From contig NC_014623.1 of the NCBI RefSeq assembly GCF_000165485.1, positions 3,801,501 to 3,865,500 of the forward strand: 64,000 nucleotides of DNA, in the 5' to 3' direction. The stretch is from Stigmatella aurantiaca DW4/3-1. Lineage in GTDB: Bacteria; Myxococcota; Myxococcia; Myxococcales; Myxococcaceae. The notes below the pieces were generated by a model. It saw nothing but the letters and a program-made list of their open reading frames with translations, had not been told where the DNA came from and ran no database searches. Shown here piece after piece: positions 8,256 through 18,695 of this stretch (position 1 is the stretch's first letter; every line of letters starts with the position of its first letter). A program made the translations under genes and the position numbers.

Positions 8256-11200
8256 CTACTTCCTGGGAGCGATCGCCACCTTCACGCCGTCAAGCCACGT
8301 CTTGTGCTCGTCCGTGTAGTAGAGGTAGGCGCGGCTCGCGGGGCCTGTGTACGTGCCGGGAACCGCCGCAATCAGAGACAGAGGAACGCTGAGCCGCTTT
8401 CGGGGCTCCACGCCTCTCCAGTAGAGGACCACGTCCCGGCCAATCACCTCGTAGGAGTCCACCGTCTTCTGCTTCACCAGCTCCTTGAGCTGGTCGTGCC
8501 GTACCTCCAGCCCTCCAGGGACGCCGAAGATGGCCACGGCGGTGGGCAGGGTCTCGTCGGTCTTGTTGGAGACCGTCACCCTCGCTTCGGTGGGCTCTCC
8601 CTCGGTGAGCGCGCCTTTGGCCAGGGCCACCTCCAGCGTGAGCTGGGTCTCCGGCGAGCTGGCGGGAACCAGCGCGTGGTAGACGACCTCCATGGAGTAC
8701 GGCAGTTGCGAGCCGCCCTCCATGCGCAGTTCGAGCTTCCGCTCACCCGGGGCGAGCAGCTCGGACACGTCGGGGAGCTTGAGGGCCTCCTGGGAGGCGG
8801 CCGTGAAGGGAATGGCGCTGCCCACGGGTTGGCCATTGACGTAGACCCGCACCGAGCCGGGGGCCCGCTTCGCCGCGCGGGCCTTGTCATAGGCGACGAT
8901 GGCGCGCAGCGCGAGCACCGTGCTCTGCGTCGAGCCGTAGCGGCCTCCCTGACACGAGTCCGCCAGGAACTTCATCGAGCGCTCCACGTTGCCCGCGCGG
9001 TCAGGCTCCCTCAGCCAGGCGAGCACCGCCAGCGCGGTGGTCTCGATGGCCAGCGCGTTGCCCTGGCTGCCCACGATGGACTGCGTGCCGCCCTCCACCG
9101 TGCCGTTGGGACCCTGTTTCGCGGCGAGCCGCTCCATCAGCTTCCGGGCCTCGGTGCCGTCTCCGGCGAGCGCCAGCACGTTCGCCGCGAGCGCCAGCAC
9201 GTAGCTGTTCTGGCTCTTCACCGCCGTCTGCTTCAGCGCGGCCACCTCCCGGGAAAGCTCCGGGACCGGGCGGCCCGCGCTCTCCATCAGCGCCCAGAGG
9301 ATGTAGGCATTCGAGGTGTCGGGGTCCTCCAGCCAGGTGTGGAGCGCGCGGCGCTTGCGGGCGAAGCCTCCCTGGCCGTCGCGCTGCCGCATCAGCCAGG
9401 CGCGCGTGCGCTCGATCATCGCCGCGTCCACCTCGCGCACCTGCTTCATGTCGGTGAAGTGCAGCAGGCCGAACGCCGTCAGCGCCTCGTGGCCGGGGTT
9501 CTCGCCGAACCACTCGTAGCCCTTCTCCGAGCACTCGAAGCCGGTCAGGCGCTTGTAGCCGGCATCCAGCTTTTCGCGCGCCGAGGCCACCAGCTTCGGA
9601 TCCACCCCGCTGTGGGACTGGAAGTACTGCTGCGCCATCGTCATCGGGTAGGTGGTAGAGCTTGTCTGCTCGAAGCAACCGGAGGGCTCTTGGATGAGCC
9701 GGGCCAGGGACTCGGTCAGGTTGGCCAGAGGGCTGGGGTACACGGTGATGGAGGTGCGGATGCTGCCGCGCACCAGGTTGGCCGGCAGGTTCACGGTGTG
9801 CACGGCGGGCTTTTGGGCGGAGAGGAGTCCGCCAAACGAGGTGCGCAGGGGAAAACCGTTCGGCTGGATCGTCAACGTGCGGGTCACCGTGTCCGAGTAG
9901 TCCCCCGCGGTGGCCGTGAGCATCAGGGGGAGGGGCTTCGACTCCTGGCCGATCTTCAGCTCGATGATGCGCCGGGCACGCTCCTTCGCGGCGAGGTCCA
10001 CCGTCCCCACGCTGGAGACGCGGACGTCGCCCGTCAGGAGGGCCTTCACGGCCGCCCCCTTGAGGGCTGCCGAGGTGCCGTTCACCAGGGCGACCGGGAG
10101 TTGGATGATGTCTCCCGAGGTGACCTCCAGCGGGAGCTTCGGCTCGGCATAGAAGGGCTGCACGGATTCGAGGCTCGCCACGGTGGAGCCGAGGGCGCCG
10201 TCGTTGCCCACCGCGCCGGCGAAGGCCTTGAAGGTGGTGACCGAGTCATTCAGGGCGAAGGAGATCCGGGCCTCACCGGTCTGGGCGTTGGTGCGCACCC
10301 CCGCGTTCCAGTAGAGCGTCTCCGCGAAGTCCACGCGGTCTCCGGGCCTGCGGTCCGGCCGCGCCGCGTGCGCGTACTCGCGGAAATAGACCATGGGCTG
10401 ATTCCACGCTGGCGCCTCCATGTCCTCCTCCATGGCCATGATGGCCTGGGGCTCCGGCCGCGCCCTGCGCTCCGCCCGGTTCGCGACGGGCTTGGCTGCG
10501 GACCGGTCTCGCTTGGCCTCCTGCTGGGGGACGGCCGGAGGAGGCGGCGGTGCGGCTTGGGCCACGGGGGGAGGCCTGGGCGCCATGACCTCCTTGGGCT
10601 TGGAGGCCTTGGAGGGGCGGGGCTTGTCTTGAGCAGGAGCGACTCCCCCGCGAGGCGCGGCCACCACCCCATCGGCGAAGGCCTCGGGCATGGCCGCCAC
10701 GGCGGCAGGCACAGGGGGCGAGGTCCGGACCGCCAGGGCACGCCGGGCCGCATCACCGTACTGGGAGATGAAGCTCTCCGCGTCGGTGAGGGCGAATCGC
10801 CGCCATCCCTGGGTCCCCAGGAGCAGGTCCACCGCTTGTTTCGACTTGGGGTTCTTCTCGTCGAAGTAGATCTGGGCGTCGGCGAGTTCTTGCACCTCGG
10901 GCTCCAGCAGCACCATCACGGGGAGTTGCGGTGCCTGGTCGCGCTTCTCGATGAGTTCGAGCATCGCATCGTCGGTGACGGTGAGCATCACCACCGCGGA
11001 GACCGGCTTGCCCTCCTGGGTTGCCCGGGCCGTGAGCTGCACGGTGTCGCCTGGCACGTAGCTCTTCTTGTCCGTGCGGACCTCGATGGCGATCGCCTTC
11101 GCGGGCTGGCGGAACACGAGCCGCTCCGCCAGGGGGCGGCCCTCGGGGTCCCAGAGGGTCGCCACGAGCACACCGTCCGCGCCCTTGGGATCGAGCGTCA

Positions 11201-12371
11201 CGGTGCCCTGCGGGCTCACTTCGGCCGAGGCGACTTGCACCTCGCGCTGGTTCAGCGTCACCCGCGCCCGGCTCATGCCCGCGAGTGCCACGGAGAGCGA
11301 GACGGGCTTGCCTGCGGGGATGACCTCGTCGCTGGAGCGGAGCGCCCCGCCTCGGGTCTTCACTTCGGGCAGGGGAAAGGTCTTCCGGATGCCCGAGGGC
11401 TCGTCGATGCGCAGCGCGTACTTCGCACCGGCCTTGGGGGTCAGCTCGAAGCGGCCGCGCCCCTCGTGCTCCGAGCGCACCCGGGAGACTTCCTGGCCGG
11501 TGGAGGGGTCGATCACCACACCCGTCAGGTCCGCGGGCTTCTGGGCGGGCGTCTTTGCCTGGAAGTAGACGCGGGTGGGCAGCCCCGCGACGAGGTCGCC
11601 TCCCTCGGGATAGAAGGCGATGTCCAGCGTCTGGAGGAGGATGGGGAGGGTTTTCGCGGCGGTCTCCACCACGCCGCCATCTTCGATGGCAAAGGCGAGG
11701 GAGCCCTCTCCGCGCTCGATGTTCACGGGCAGCTTGAAACTGACCGTGCAGAGCCCCTTCTCATTGACGGTGCCAGGCACCTGGGCCACGGAGACCCCAT
11801 CGACGAGCGCGGTGGCGGTGACCTTGGCGCCCGCGGGAACACCGCCTTCGGCGCGCTTGACGTCGAGGGTGGCGGTGACCGTGTCACCGGGGCCGTAGCC
11901 CTCCCGGAGGAACTCGATCTGCGACTTGAGCCGGGGAGCCCGGTAAGCCCGCACATCGAACTTCCGTTCCGCGGGGGCTTCCCCTTGCCAGGGGGAGGTG
12001 ACCTTGAGGGTGTATTCCCCGCCCGCCATGTCGGGGGGGACGAGCCACCGGTAGCCCCAGACGGAGTCCTGGAGCTGGACCTGTGCAGAGGTGACGACGT
12101 CCCCTTTGGGGCCGCGAATCTCGATGGTGGCCTGCGCCGAGCCGGGGTGGGGCTTGCGGCTGTTGGCTTCGAGCACGAGGCCCCGGGCCAGCACCTGTTC
12201 GCCGGGGCGGTACAGAGGCTTGTCGGTGCTGACGAAGGTCAGGTAGCGGGGGGACCCGCCGAGGGAGTCCGTGGTCGCCTTGGCGGCGAGCACGGAGGGA
12301 AGAAGGGCGGGAACGGTCAGGCCCATGGCGAGCAGCGTCAACAGGGCCCGGGGGGGCGAGGGAAAGCGCAT
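8256..12371 (-). CDS. Bacterial alpha-2-macroglobulin family protein
   Basis: A 1371-aa exported protein. The start at 12371 follows GAGGAC and begins a signal peptide (MRFPSPPRALLTLLAMGLTV) with no lipobox, so a soluble periplasmic or surface form is expected. Early macroglobulin beta domains include the MG2-type stretch DKPLYRPGEQVLARG. Around residues 555-665 is a long Pro/Lys/Ala-rich, probably disordered segment, where a bait or linker region could lie. The thioester motif is present as P-S-G-C-F-E-Q (Cys899, Gln902), followed by the helical thioester domain and a C-terminal receptor-like beta domain. The family traps attacking proteases through the Cys-Gln thioester. It follows the efflux operon on the same strand after 136 bases and may be independent. 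Confidence 0.92.
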   Translation of the reverse strand: MRFPSPPRALLTLLAMGLTVPALLPSVLAAKATTDSLGGSPRYLTFVSTDKPLYRPGEQVLARGLVLEANSRKPHPGSAQATIEIRGPKGDVVTSAQVQLQDSVWGYRWLVPPDMAGGEYTLKVTSPWQGEAPAERKFDVRAYRAPRLKSQIEFLREGYGPGDTVTATLDVKRAEGGVPAGAKVTATALVDGVSVAQVPGTVNEKGLCTVSFKLPVNIERGEGSLAFAIEDGGVVETAAKTLPILLQTLDIAFYPEGGDLVAGLPTRVYFQAKTPAQKPADLTGVVIDPSTGQEVSRVRSEHEGRGRFELTPKAGAKYALRIDEPSGIRKTFPLPEVKTRGGALRSSDEVIPAGKPVSLSVALAGMSRARVTLNQREVQVASAEVSPQGTVTLDPKGADGVLVATLWDPEGRPLAERLVFRQPAKAIAIEVRTDKKSYVPGDTVQLTARATQEGKPVSAVVMLTVTDDAMLELIEKRDQAPQLPVMVLLEPEVQELADAQIYFDEKNPKSKQAVDLLLGTQGWRRFALTDAESFISQYGDAARRALAVRTSPPVPAAVAAMPEAFADGVVAAPRGGVAPAQDKPRPSKASKPKEVMAPRPPPVAQAAPPPPPAVPQQEAKRDRSAAKPVANRAERRARPEPQAIMAMEEDMEAPAWNQPMVYFREYAHAARPDRRPGDRVDFAETLYWNAGVRTNAQTGEARISFALNDSVTTFKAFAGAVGNDGALGSTVASLESVQPFYAEPKLPLEVTSGDIIQLPVALVNGTSAALKGAAVKALLTGDVRVSSVGTVDLAAKERARRIIELKIGQESKPLPLMLTATAGDYSDTVTRTLTIQPNGFPLRTSFGGLLSAQKPAVHTVNLPANLVRGSIRTSITVYPSPLANLTESLARLIQEPSGCFEQTSSTTYPMTMAQQYFQSHSGVDPKLVASAREKLDAGYKRLTGFECSEKGYEWFGENPGHEALTAFGLLHFTDMKQVREVDAAMIERTRAWLMRQRDGQGGFARKRRALHTWLEDPDTSNAYILWALMESAGRPVPELSREVAALKQTAVKSQNSYVLALAANVLALAGDGTEARKLMERLAAKQGPNGTVEGGTQSIVGSQGNALAIETTALAVLAWLREPDRAGNVERSMKFLADSCQGGRYGSTQSTVLALRAIVAYDKARAAKRAPGSVRVYVNGQPVGSAIPFTAASQEALKLPDVSELLAPGERKLELRMEGGSQLPYSMEVVYHALVPASSPETQLTLEVALAKGALTEGEPTEARVTVSNKTDETLPTAVAIFGVPGGLEVRHDQLKELVKQKTVDSYEVIGRDVVLYWRGVEPRKRLSVPLSLIAAVPGTYTGPASRAYLYYTDEHKTWLDGVKVAIAPRK

Positions 12372-12507
12372 GAGGTCCTCGAAGGAGGGCTGAACGGCAC
12401 CCGTAACGGACCATCGCGCGAAAAGTTCTCCCGCGCATAGCAGGGAGTTCACTCCGTCAGGCTCAGTCCGTTCACGAAATCCGTTCTTGCCTCGGCTCCA
12501 AGGTGAA

Positions 12508-15500
12508 CTACGAGCCTTGGGTCTGCCCAGTCACGGGGACGTGAGACGGGCCGCCACGGGCCCGTCTCCGCGCCAGTCCACCCAGCACCAGATAGACGGC
12601 TGGTGTGGAAAAGAGCGTGAGGAGCTGGGAGAGAATCAGCCCGCCCACGATGGCAACCCCCAGTGGTCTGCGGAACTCCGAGCCGGAGCCGTGGCCCAAG
12701 GCGAGCGGGAGCCCTCCCAGGATTGCTGCGAGCGTCGTCATGAGAATGGGGCGAAAGCGCACCAGACAGGCTCCATGGATCGCTTCTCGCACCGAGAGCC
12801 CTTGGCTGCGCTCGGCCTCCAGCGCGAAGTCCACCATCAGGATTCCATTCTTCTTCACGATTCCGATGAGCAGGATGATTCCAATGAGCGCGATGATGCT
12901 CAACTCCATTCCGAAGAGCATGAGCGCGAGCAGGGCTCCCACCCCCGCCGAGGGCAGCGTGGAGAGGATCGTGAGCGGGTGCACGTAGCTCTCGTAGAGG
13001 ACACCGAGCACGATGTAGACGGTGAGGAGCGCGGCGAGAACCAGGAGCGGCTCGCGGGAGAGCGATTCGGTGAAGGCCTCTGCCGTCCCTTGGAATTGGG
13101 CGCTCACGCTTGCGGGAAGGCCGATGTCTGCCTGGGCCTGCTTGATGGCATTCACCGCCTGCCCGAGCGCCACTCCTGGAGCAAGGTTGAACGAGAGTGT
13201 CACCGCGGGGAACTGGCCTTGGTGGTTCACCGAGAGCAACGTCGAGTGGGGCTGGAACTGAACGACGGTCGTCAGCGGCACGGGGCTGCCCGTCGGCGGG
13301 CGGATGAAAATCTGGTTGAGCGCATCGGGGTGTGCGGAGAAGTTGGGATCAACCCCCAGCACCACGCGGTATTGCGTGGTGGGCGTGAAGAGCGTCGAGA
13401 CCTGACGTTGTCCGAAGGCATCGTAGAGGGTCTGATCAATGAGCGCGGGAGAGATTCCGAGGCGTGCGGCCGTGTCGCGGTCGATGGTTCCGGTGAGCTC
13501 CAACCCCGAGGTCTGTTGGTCGCTCGCCAGATCGCGCAGCTCGGGCAGGGTCCGGAGCTTCTCGAGCATGCGCGGAGCCCAGCTTTGAAGCTCGGTGAGG
13601 TTCTCGTCCTGGAGGGAGTATTGGTACTGTGTGCGCGACATGCGTCCTCCCATGCGCACGTCTTGCACCGACTGAAGGAAGACCTGGATGCCAGGGGTTC
13701 TTGAGAGTTGGCTTCGCAGCTCGGCGATCACCTGGTCCGAGCTCTGGCGGCGCTGGTGGGCCGGCTTGAGCTCGATGAAGGCGTTGCCGGTGTTGAGGGT
13801 GCTCCCTCCGATGAAGGCGGTGTAGTGGCTGACGGCGGGATGGCGCCGGATGATCTCGTTGGCCGCTTCCTGGCGCTCCATCATGGCAGGGAAGGAGATG
13901 TCCTGAGGCCCGTCGGAGATTCCGGTGAGGGCGCCGGTATCTTGCTGCGGGAAGAGCCCCTTGGGTACCACCACGTAGAGGTAGATGTTGAAGGTGACTG
14001 TCGCCGCCAGCACCAGCAGCGTCACCGCGGGGTGGCGCAGCACGACACTCAGCGCGCGATCGTAGGCGTTCAGCAGGCGCTGGAAAACTGACTCGAACCA
14101 ATCGTGTTTCCGGACCGCTGTGCGGCGCAGCAAGCGCGCAGCCAACATGGGCGTCAACGTGAGCGACACCAACGCGGAGGTCATGATCGCCACGCTCAGG
14201 GTCACCGCGAACTCCCTGAAGAGACGCCCGACGATGCCGCCCATGAGCAGCAAGGGAATGAAGACCGCGAGCAGTGACACGGTGATGGAGATGATGGTGA
14301 AGCCGATTTGCTTCGTGCCCCGGAGCGCGGCCTGGAGTGGGGTGTCACCTTGCTCGACGTAGCGGGCAATGTTCTCGGTGACCACGATCGCGTCGTCGAT
14401 GACGAAGCCGGTGGAAATGGTGAGTGCCATCAACGAGAGGTTGTCGATGCTGTATCCGCAAAGGTACATCACCGCGAACGTGCCGATCAGCGCGAGTGGC
14501 ACGGAGACGCTGGGGATGACCGTGGCGCGGGCGCTGCGCAAGAAGACGAACACCACCCACACCACCAGCGCCACGCTGAGCAGCAGCGACAGCTTCACGT
14601 CGGAGACCGAGGCGCGGATGGAACTGCTGCGATCCAGCACCACCTTGACGTCGATGGCCGGCGAGATGGAGTTCGACAGCGAAGGCAGCAGCGCCTTCAC
14701 CCGCTCGATCACGTCGATGACGTTGGCGCCGGGCTGGCGCCGGATGATGAGCGAGATGGATCGCTGGCCGTCCGTCCATGCCGCCACCCGCTCGTTCTCC
14801 ACGCCCTGGAAGACACGCCCGACATCCCGTAGCCGCACCGGCGCGCCGTTGTTGAACGCAAGGACGATGTCCTCGTAGAGCGGAGCCTCCAGAAGTTGGT
14901 CGGTCGCGGCGAGCACCATCGCCTGCTGGGGACCATTGAGCACCCCCTTGGGCCGATCAATGCTCGCCTGCGCGAGCGCGGCGCGGACATCCTCGAGGCC
15001 CAGGCCCACGCCGGCGAGTGCCATGGGATCGACCTGGACGCGCACGGCCGGGTTCTGCCCACCGCCGACGAAGACCTGGCCCACCCCGGGCACCTGAGCG
15101 ATCTTCTGGGCGAGGACGCTGTTGGCGGCATCGTATATCTGTGCCAGAGGCAGCGTGGGGGAGGTCAGCGCCAGGATGAGGATGGGCGCGTCGGCGGGGT
15201 TCACCTTGCGATAGGTGGGACGGCTCGGCAGGTTGGTGGGCAGCTCGCCGCCGGCGGCGTTGATGGCGGCCTGGACGTCGCGCCCGGCTGCGTCCACATC
15301 GCGGTCCAGATCAAACTGCAAGGTAATCGAAGTGCTACCCAGGGTGCTCGTGGAGGTGATCTCGTTGACTCCCGCGATACGCCCGAAGCGCCGCTCCAGC
15401 GGCGTGGCGACGGCGGAGGCCATCGTCCGTGGGCTGGCGCCAGGGAGGTTGGCGCTGACATTGATGGTGGGAAAGTCGACGCGAGGCAGCGGCGCGACGG

Positions 15501-15597
15501 GGAGCTGGGTGTAGGCCGTCGCGCCCGCGAGGAGGATGGCCGTGGCGAGCAGGGTGGTGGCGACCGAGCGCCGGATGAAGGGTTCCGAGATGTTCAC
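12508..15597 (-). CDS. mdtC: RND multidrug efflux pump, MdtC-type
   Basis: A 1029-aa inner-membrane proton/drug antiporter of the HAE1 RND family, the usual length. It begins MNISEPFIRR with one N-terminal helix, then a large periplasmic porter loop, the helix block, a second loop and the final helices. The TM4 proton-relay Asp pair is intact (TGFVIDDAIVV, Asp401-Asp402). The late block SIIALIGIILLIGIVKKNGI is typical. Its start overlaps the stop of the upstream paralogue by ATGA. In MdtABC systems two different pump subunits form a mixed trimer with 2 B to 1 C; that is likely here, given two adjacent but different pumps. Substrate cannot be read from sequence. Confidence 0.93.
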   Translation of the reverse strand: MNISEPFIRRSVATTLLATAILLAGATAYTQLPVAPLPRVDFPTINVSANLPGASPRTMASAVATPLERRFGRIAGVNEITSTSTLGSTSITLQFDLDRDVDAAGRDVQAAINAAGGELPTNLPSRPTYRKVNPADAPILILALTSPTLPLAQIYDAANSVLAQKIAQVPGVGQVFVGGGQNPAVRVQVDPMALAGVGLGLEDVRAALAQASIDRPKGVLNGPQQAMVLAATDQLLEAPLYEDIVLAFNNGAPVRLRDVGRVFQGVENERVAAWTDGQRSISLIIRRQPGANVIDVIERVKALLPSLSNSISPAIDVKVVLDRSSSIRASVSDVKLSLLLSVALVVWVVFVFLRSARATVIPSVSVPLALIGTFAVMYLCGYSIDNLSLMALTISTGFVIDDAIVVTENIARYVEQGDTPLQAALRGTKQIGFTIISITVSLLAVFIPLLLMGGIVGRLFREFAVTLSVAIMTSALVSLTLTPMLAARLLRRTAVRKHDWFESVFQRLLNAYDRALSVVLRHPAVTLLVLAATVTFNIYLYVVVPKGLFPQQDTGALTGISDGPQDISFPAMMERQEAANEIIRRHPAVSHYTAFIGGSTLNTGNAFIELKPAHQRRQSSDQVIAELRSQLSRTPGIQVFLQSVQDVRMGGRMSRTQYQYSLQDENLTELQSWAPRMLEKLRTLPELRDLASDQQTSGLELTGTIDRDTAARLGISPALIDQTLYDAFGQRQVSTLFTPTTQYRVVLGVDPNFSAHPDALNQIFIRPPTGSPVPLTTVVQFQPHSTLLSVNHQGQFPAVTLSFNLAPGVALGQAVNAIKQAQADIGLPASVSAQFQGTAEAFTESLSREPLLVLAALLTVYIVLGVLYESYVHPLTILSTLPSAGVGALLALMLFGMELSIIALIGIILLIGIVKKNGILMVDFALEAERSQGLSVREAIHGACLVRFRPILMTTLAAILGGLPLALGHGSGSEFRRPLGVAIVGGLILSQLLTLFSTPAVYLVLGGLARRRARGGPSHVPVTGQTQGS

Positions 15598-18500
15598 GGC
15601 GCTTCCGGGAGCTGCGATGGATGCTTGTGCGGCGCCAAGAAGCGGCCGAGACGCTCCATGGAGAGGTAGATGACAGGCGTGGTGAAGAGTGTGAGGAGTT
15701 GGGAGAGCAGCAGCCCGCCCACGATGCTGATGCCAAGCGGTTGCCGGAGTTCCGAGCCCGTGCCTTGGCCTAGCGCGAGCGGGAGGCCCCCGAGCAGCGC
15801 GGCCAACGTCGTCATCATGATGGGCCGGAACCGCAAAAGCGCTGCTTGTCGGATGGCCTCACGGGGGGACAGCTGCTGTTCGCGCTCGGCCTCCAGCGCG
15901 AAGTCGATCATCATGATGGCGTTCTTCTTCACGATGCCGATGAGCAGGACGATGCCGATGAGTGCGATGATGCTGAACTCGATCCGGAAGAGCATCAGCG
16001 CGAGCAGCGCCCCTACGCCTGCGGATGGGAGCGTCGAGAGGATGGTGATGGGGTGGATGTAGCTCTCATAGAGCACCCCCAGGACGATGTAGACGGTGAG
16101 CAAGGCGGCGAGGAGGAGCAGCGGCTCGCTGGCGAGAGACTCGCTGAATGATTGCGCGGTGCCTTCGAAGGAGGCGCGAATCCCGGGAGGCAACCCGAGC
16201 TCCGTCTCGGCCGCGCGGATGGCATCCACCGCCTGTCCGAGCGCCACGCCCCGCTTTGTGTCGAAGGACAGCGTCACCGAAGGGAACTGGTCCTGATGGC
16301 TGATGGTGAGCGCGGCTGGCTCGATTCGGGGCTGGACGATGGCCGAGAGAGGGACCACATCCCCTGTGGGAGCGCGCACGTGGAGCAGGTCCAGGGTGCT
16401 CGGGTCACGCTGGAGTTCGGGGTTGACCTCGAGGATGACGCGATACTGGTTGAGCTGCGTGAAGATGGTGGAGACCTGTCGCTGGCCAAAGGCGTCATAG
16501 AGCGTGTCGTCCACCACCTGTGTTGGCAGGCTCAGGCGCGCGGCTGTGTCCCGGTCGATCGTGAGCTTGAGTTGCAGTCCTCCCTCTTGCTGGTCGCTCG
16601 TCACGTCCCTGAGCTGCGGCAAGGACTGAAGCTTCTCCAGGATGCGGGGGGCCCACTCTGCCAGTTCCGCCGGGTTGGCATCCTCCAGCGTATACTGGAA
16701 CTGGGTGCGGCTCTGGCGGCTGCTGATCTGCAGATCCTGGACGGACTGGAGGAAGGCCTGGATGCCGCTGACCTGCGCGAGCTTGGGCTGGAGCCTCGCG
16801 ATGATCTCCGACGCGCTGGCCTCGCGCTCCTTGTGCGGCTTGAGGGTGATCGACAGCCGGCCGCTGGTGGTGGTGGGGTTGGTGCCGTCCGCGCCGATGA
16901 AGGAAGACACCGTCGCCACATCAGGGTCCTCACGGACCACCGCGGAGAGCCGCTGCTGCAAGTCCATCATGCGGGGGAAGGAGGCGTCGGGCGCGGCCTG
17001 GGTGATTCCAAGGATCAGGCCGGTGTCCTGTAGCGGGAAGAAGCCTTTGGGGATGAGACTCGCCAGGAGCACCGTGAGCGCGAGCGTCACTGCGGTCAGT
17101 CCGAGCATGAGCGCTTGGTGATCGAACACCCAGTCGAGGCCCTTGCGGTACACCCGGATCATCCCGTCGAAAAAGCGCTCCGAGGCTTGATGGAAGCGGG
17201 CCTGTGGCCGCGAGTCGCGGCCTTTGAGCAGGTGCGCGCTCATCATCGCGGTGAGGGTGAGCGAGAGCAGCGCCGAGACGCCGATGGCAATGGCCAGTGT
17301 CACCGCGAACTCGCGGAAGAGGCGTCCGATGAGCCCGCCCATGAAGAGCAGCGGGATGAGCACTGCGACCAGGGAGACGGTCAGCGAGACGATGGTGAAG
17401 CCGATCTGCTTGGCTCCCTTGAGGGCGGCGTTGAAGGGCGTGTCTCCCGCCTCAATGAAGCGGGAGATGTTCTCGATCATGACAATGGCGTCATCGACCA
17501 CGAACCCCGTGGCGATGGTCAGCGCCATCAGCGACAGGTTGTTGAGGCTGTATCCTGTCAGGTACATGACGCCGAACGTGCCCACCAGCGACAGGGGGAC
17601 GGCGATGCCAGGGATGATCGTGGCGCGCACTGAGCGCAAGAAGACGAAATTCACCGCGATCACGAGGAGCACGGTCAGCACGAGGGTGAATTGCACGTCC
17701 TCCACCGAGGCCCGCACGGTCTCGGTGCGGTCGCTGAGGATCGAGATGGTCAAGCCCTGCGCCAACGTGGGCGTCAGTTGTGGGAGCAGGGCCTTCACTC
17801 GGTCGGCGACCTGAATGATGTTGGCGCCGGGCTGGCGCTGCACGTTGAGGATGATGGCCCGTTTCTCTCCAGCCCAGCCGGCCAGTTGTGCGTTCTCCAC
17901 TCCGTCGATGGCGGAGCCCACATCGCGCAAGCGGATCGGGGCGCCGTTGGCATAGGCGAGCACCAGGGGTTCGAAGGAGGCAGCGGCGGAGAGCTGATCA
18001 TCGGTCTGCAGGGCGTAGTCGAGACGCGGGCCATCGAGATTGCCCTTCGGCTGGTTGACGTTGGCCGCGACCAGCGCGGTGCGCACGTCCTCCAGCGTCA
18101 GGTTCGCGCCCGCGAGCGCGGCGGGGTCTATCTGCACTCGGACCGCTGGCTTCTGCCCCCCGTTGATGGTGACCAGGCCTACGCCGGAGACTTGCGAGAT
18201 CTTCTGCGCCAGGATCGAGTCGGCCTGGTCACTCACCTGATCGAGCGGCAGCGAGTCGGAGGTGATGGCGAGGGTGAGGACCGGAGTGTCCGCGGGGTTG
18301 CTCTTGCTGTAGGTGGGAGGGGCTGGCAGCGTGGCCGGCAGCAGGTTCGAGGTGGCGTTGATGGCCGCCTGCACGTCCTGCTCGGCGGCATCAATGTCCC
18401 GCGTGAGTTCGAACTGGAGCGTGATCTGCGAGGTGCCGAGACTCGACACCGAGGTCATCTGAGAGAGGGCGGGGATCTGCCCGAACTGGCGCTCGAGCGG

Positions 18501-18695
18501 CGTCGTGACGGCTGACGCCATCGTCTCCGCGCTCGCGCCGGGCAGCAGGGTGGAGACCACGATGGTGGGGTAGTCCACCTGTGGGAGCGCCGAGACAGGG
18601 AGCTGGTTGTAGCCAGCAAGGCCCGCGAGCAGGAGCCCGCACGTCAGGAGCGTGGTGGCAACGGGGCGACGGATGAAGGGCTCGGAGATGCTCAA
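15594..18695 (-). CDS. mdtB: RND multidrug efflux pump, MdtB-type
   Basis: A 1033-aa RND transporter, paralogous to the next gene, with the same layout: N-terminal helix after MSISEPFIRRPVATTLL, porter loops, and TM4 proton-relay Asp401-Asp402 within TGFVVDDAIVM. It overlaps both neighbours by ATGA, linking adaptor, first pump and second pump in one translated unit. The B and C assignment follows gene order and sequence feel (for example QVDYPTIVVSTLLPGAS), and could be swapped without changing the role: energy-driven export of small molecules from periplasm or inner leaflet through the TolC-like channel encoded first in the operon. Confidence 0.93.
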   Translation of the reverse strand: MSISEPFIRRPVATTLLTCGLLLAGLAGYNQLPVSALPQVDYPTIVVSTLLPGASAETMASAVTTPLERQFGQIPALSQMTSVSSLGTSQITLQFELTRDIDAAEQDVQAAINATSNLLPATLPAPPTYSKSNPADTPVLTLAITSDSLPLDQVSDQADSILAQKISQVSGVGLVTINGGQKPAVRVQIDPAALAGANLTLEDVRTALVAANVNQPKGNLDGPRLDYALQTDDQLSAAASFEPLVLAYANGAPIRLRDVGSAIDGVENAQLAGWAGEKRAIILNVQRQPGANIIQVADRVKALLPQLTPTLAQGLTISILSDRTETVRASVEDVQFTLVLTVLLVIAVNFVFLRSVRATIIPGIAVPLSLVGTFGVMYLTGYSLNNLSLMALTIATGFVVDDAIVMIENISRFIEAGDTPFNAALKGAKQIGFTIVSLTVSLVAVLIPLLFMGGLIGRLFREFAVTLAIAIGVSALLSLTLTAMMSAHLLKGRDSRPQARFHQASERFFDGMIRVYRKGLDWVFDHQALMLGLTAVTLALTVLLASLIPKGFFPLQDTGLILGITQAAPDASFPRMMDLQQRLSAVVREDPDVATVSSFIGADGTNPTTTSGRLSITLKPHKEREASASEIIARLQPKLAQVSGIQAFLQSVQDLQISSRQSRTQFQYTLEDANPAELAEWAPRILEKLQSLPQLRDVTSDQQEGGLQLKLTIDRDTAARLSLPTQVVDDTLYDAFGQRQVSTIFTQLNQYRVILEVNPELQRDPSTLDLLHVRAPTGDVVPLSAIVQPRIEPAALTISHQDQFPSVTLSFDTKRGVALGQAVDAIRAAETELGLPPGIRASFEGTAQSFSESLASEPLLLLAALLTVYIVLGVLYESYIHPITILSTLPSAGVGALLALMLFRIEFSIIALIGIVLLIGIVKKNAIMMIDFALEAEREQQLSPREAIRQAALLRFRPIMMTTLAALLGGLPLALGQGTGSELRQPLGISIVGGLLLSQLLTLFTTPVIYLSMERLGRFLAPHKHPSQLPEAP

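Noticed and set aside
8211-12440. A 1409-codon open frame on the + strand opposite the alpha-2-macroglobulin gene
   Set aside because: His/Gly/Leu/Arg-rich shadow typical of high-GC DNA; no motif, while the minus strand has a full domain set with the thioester.
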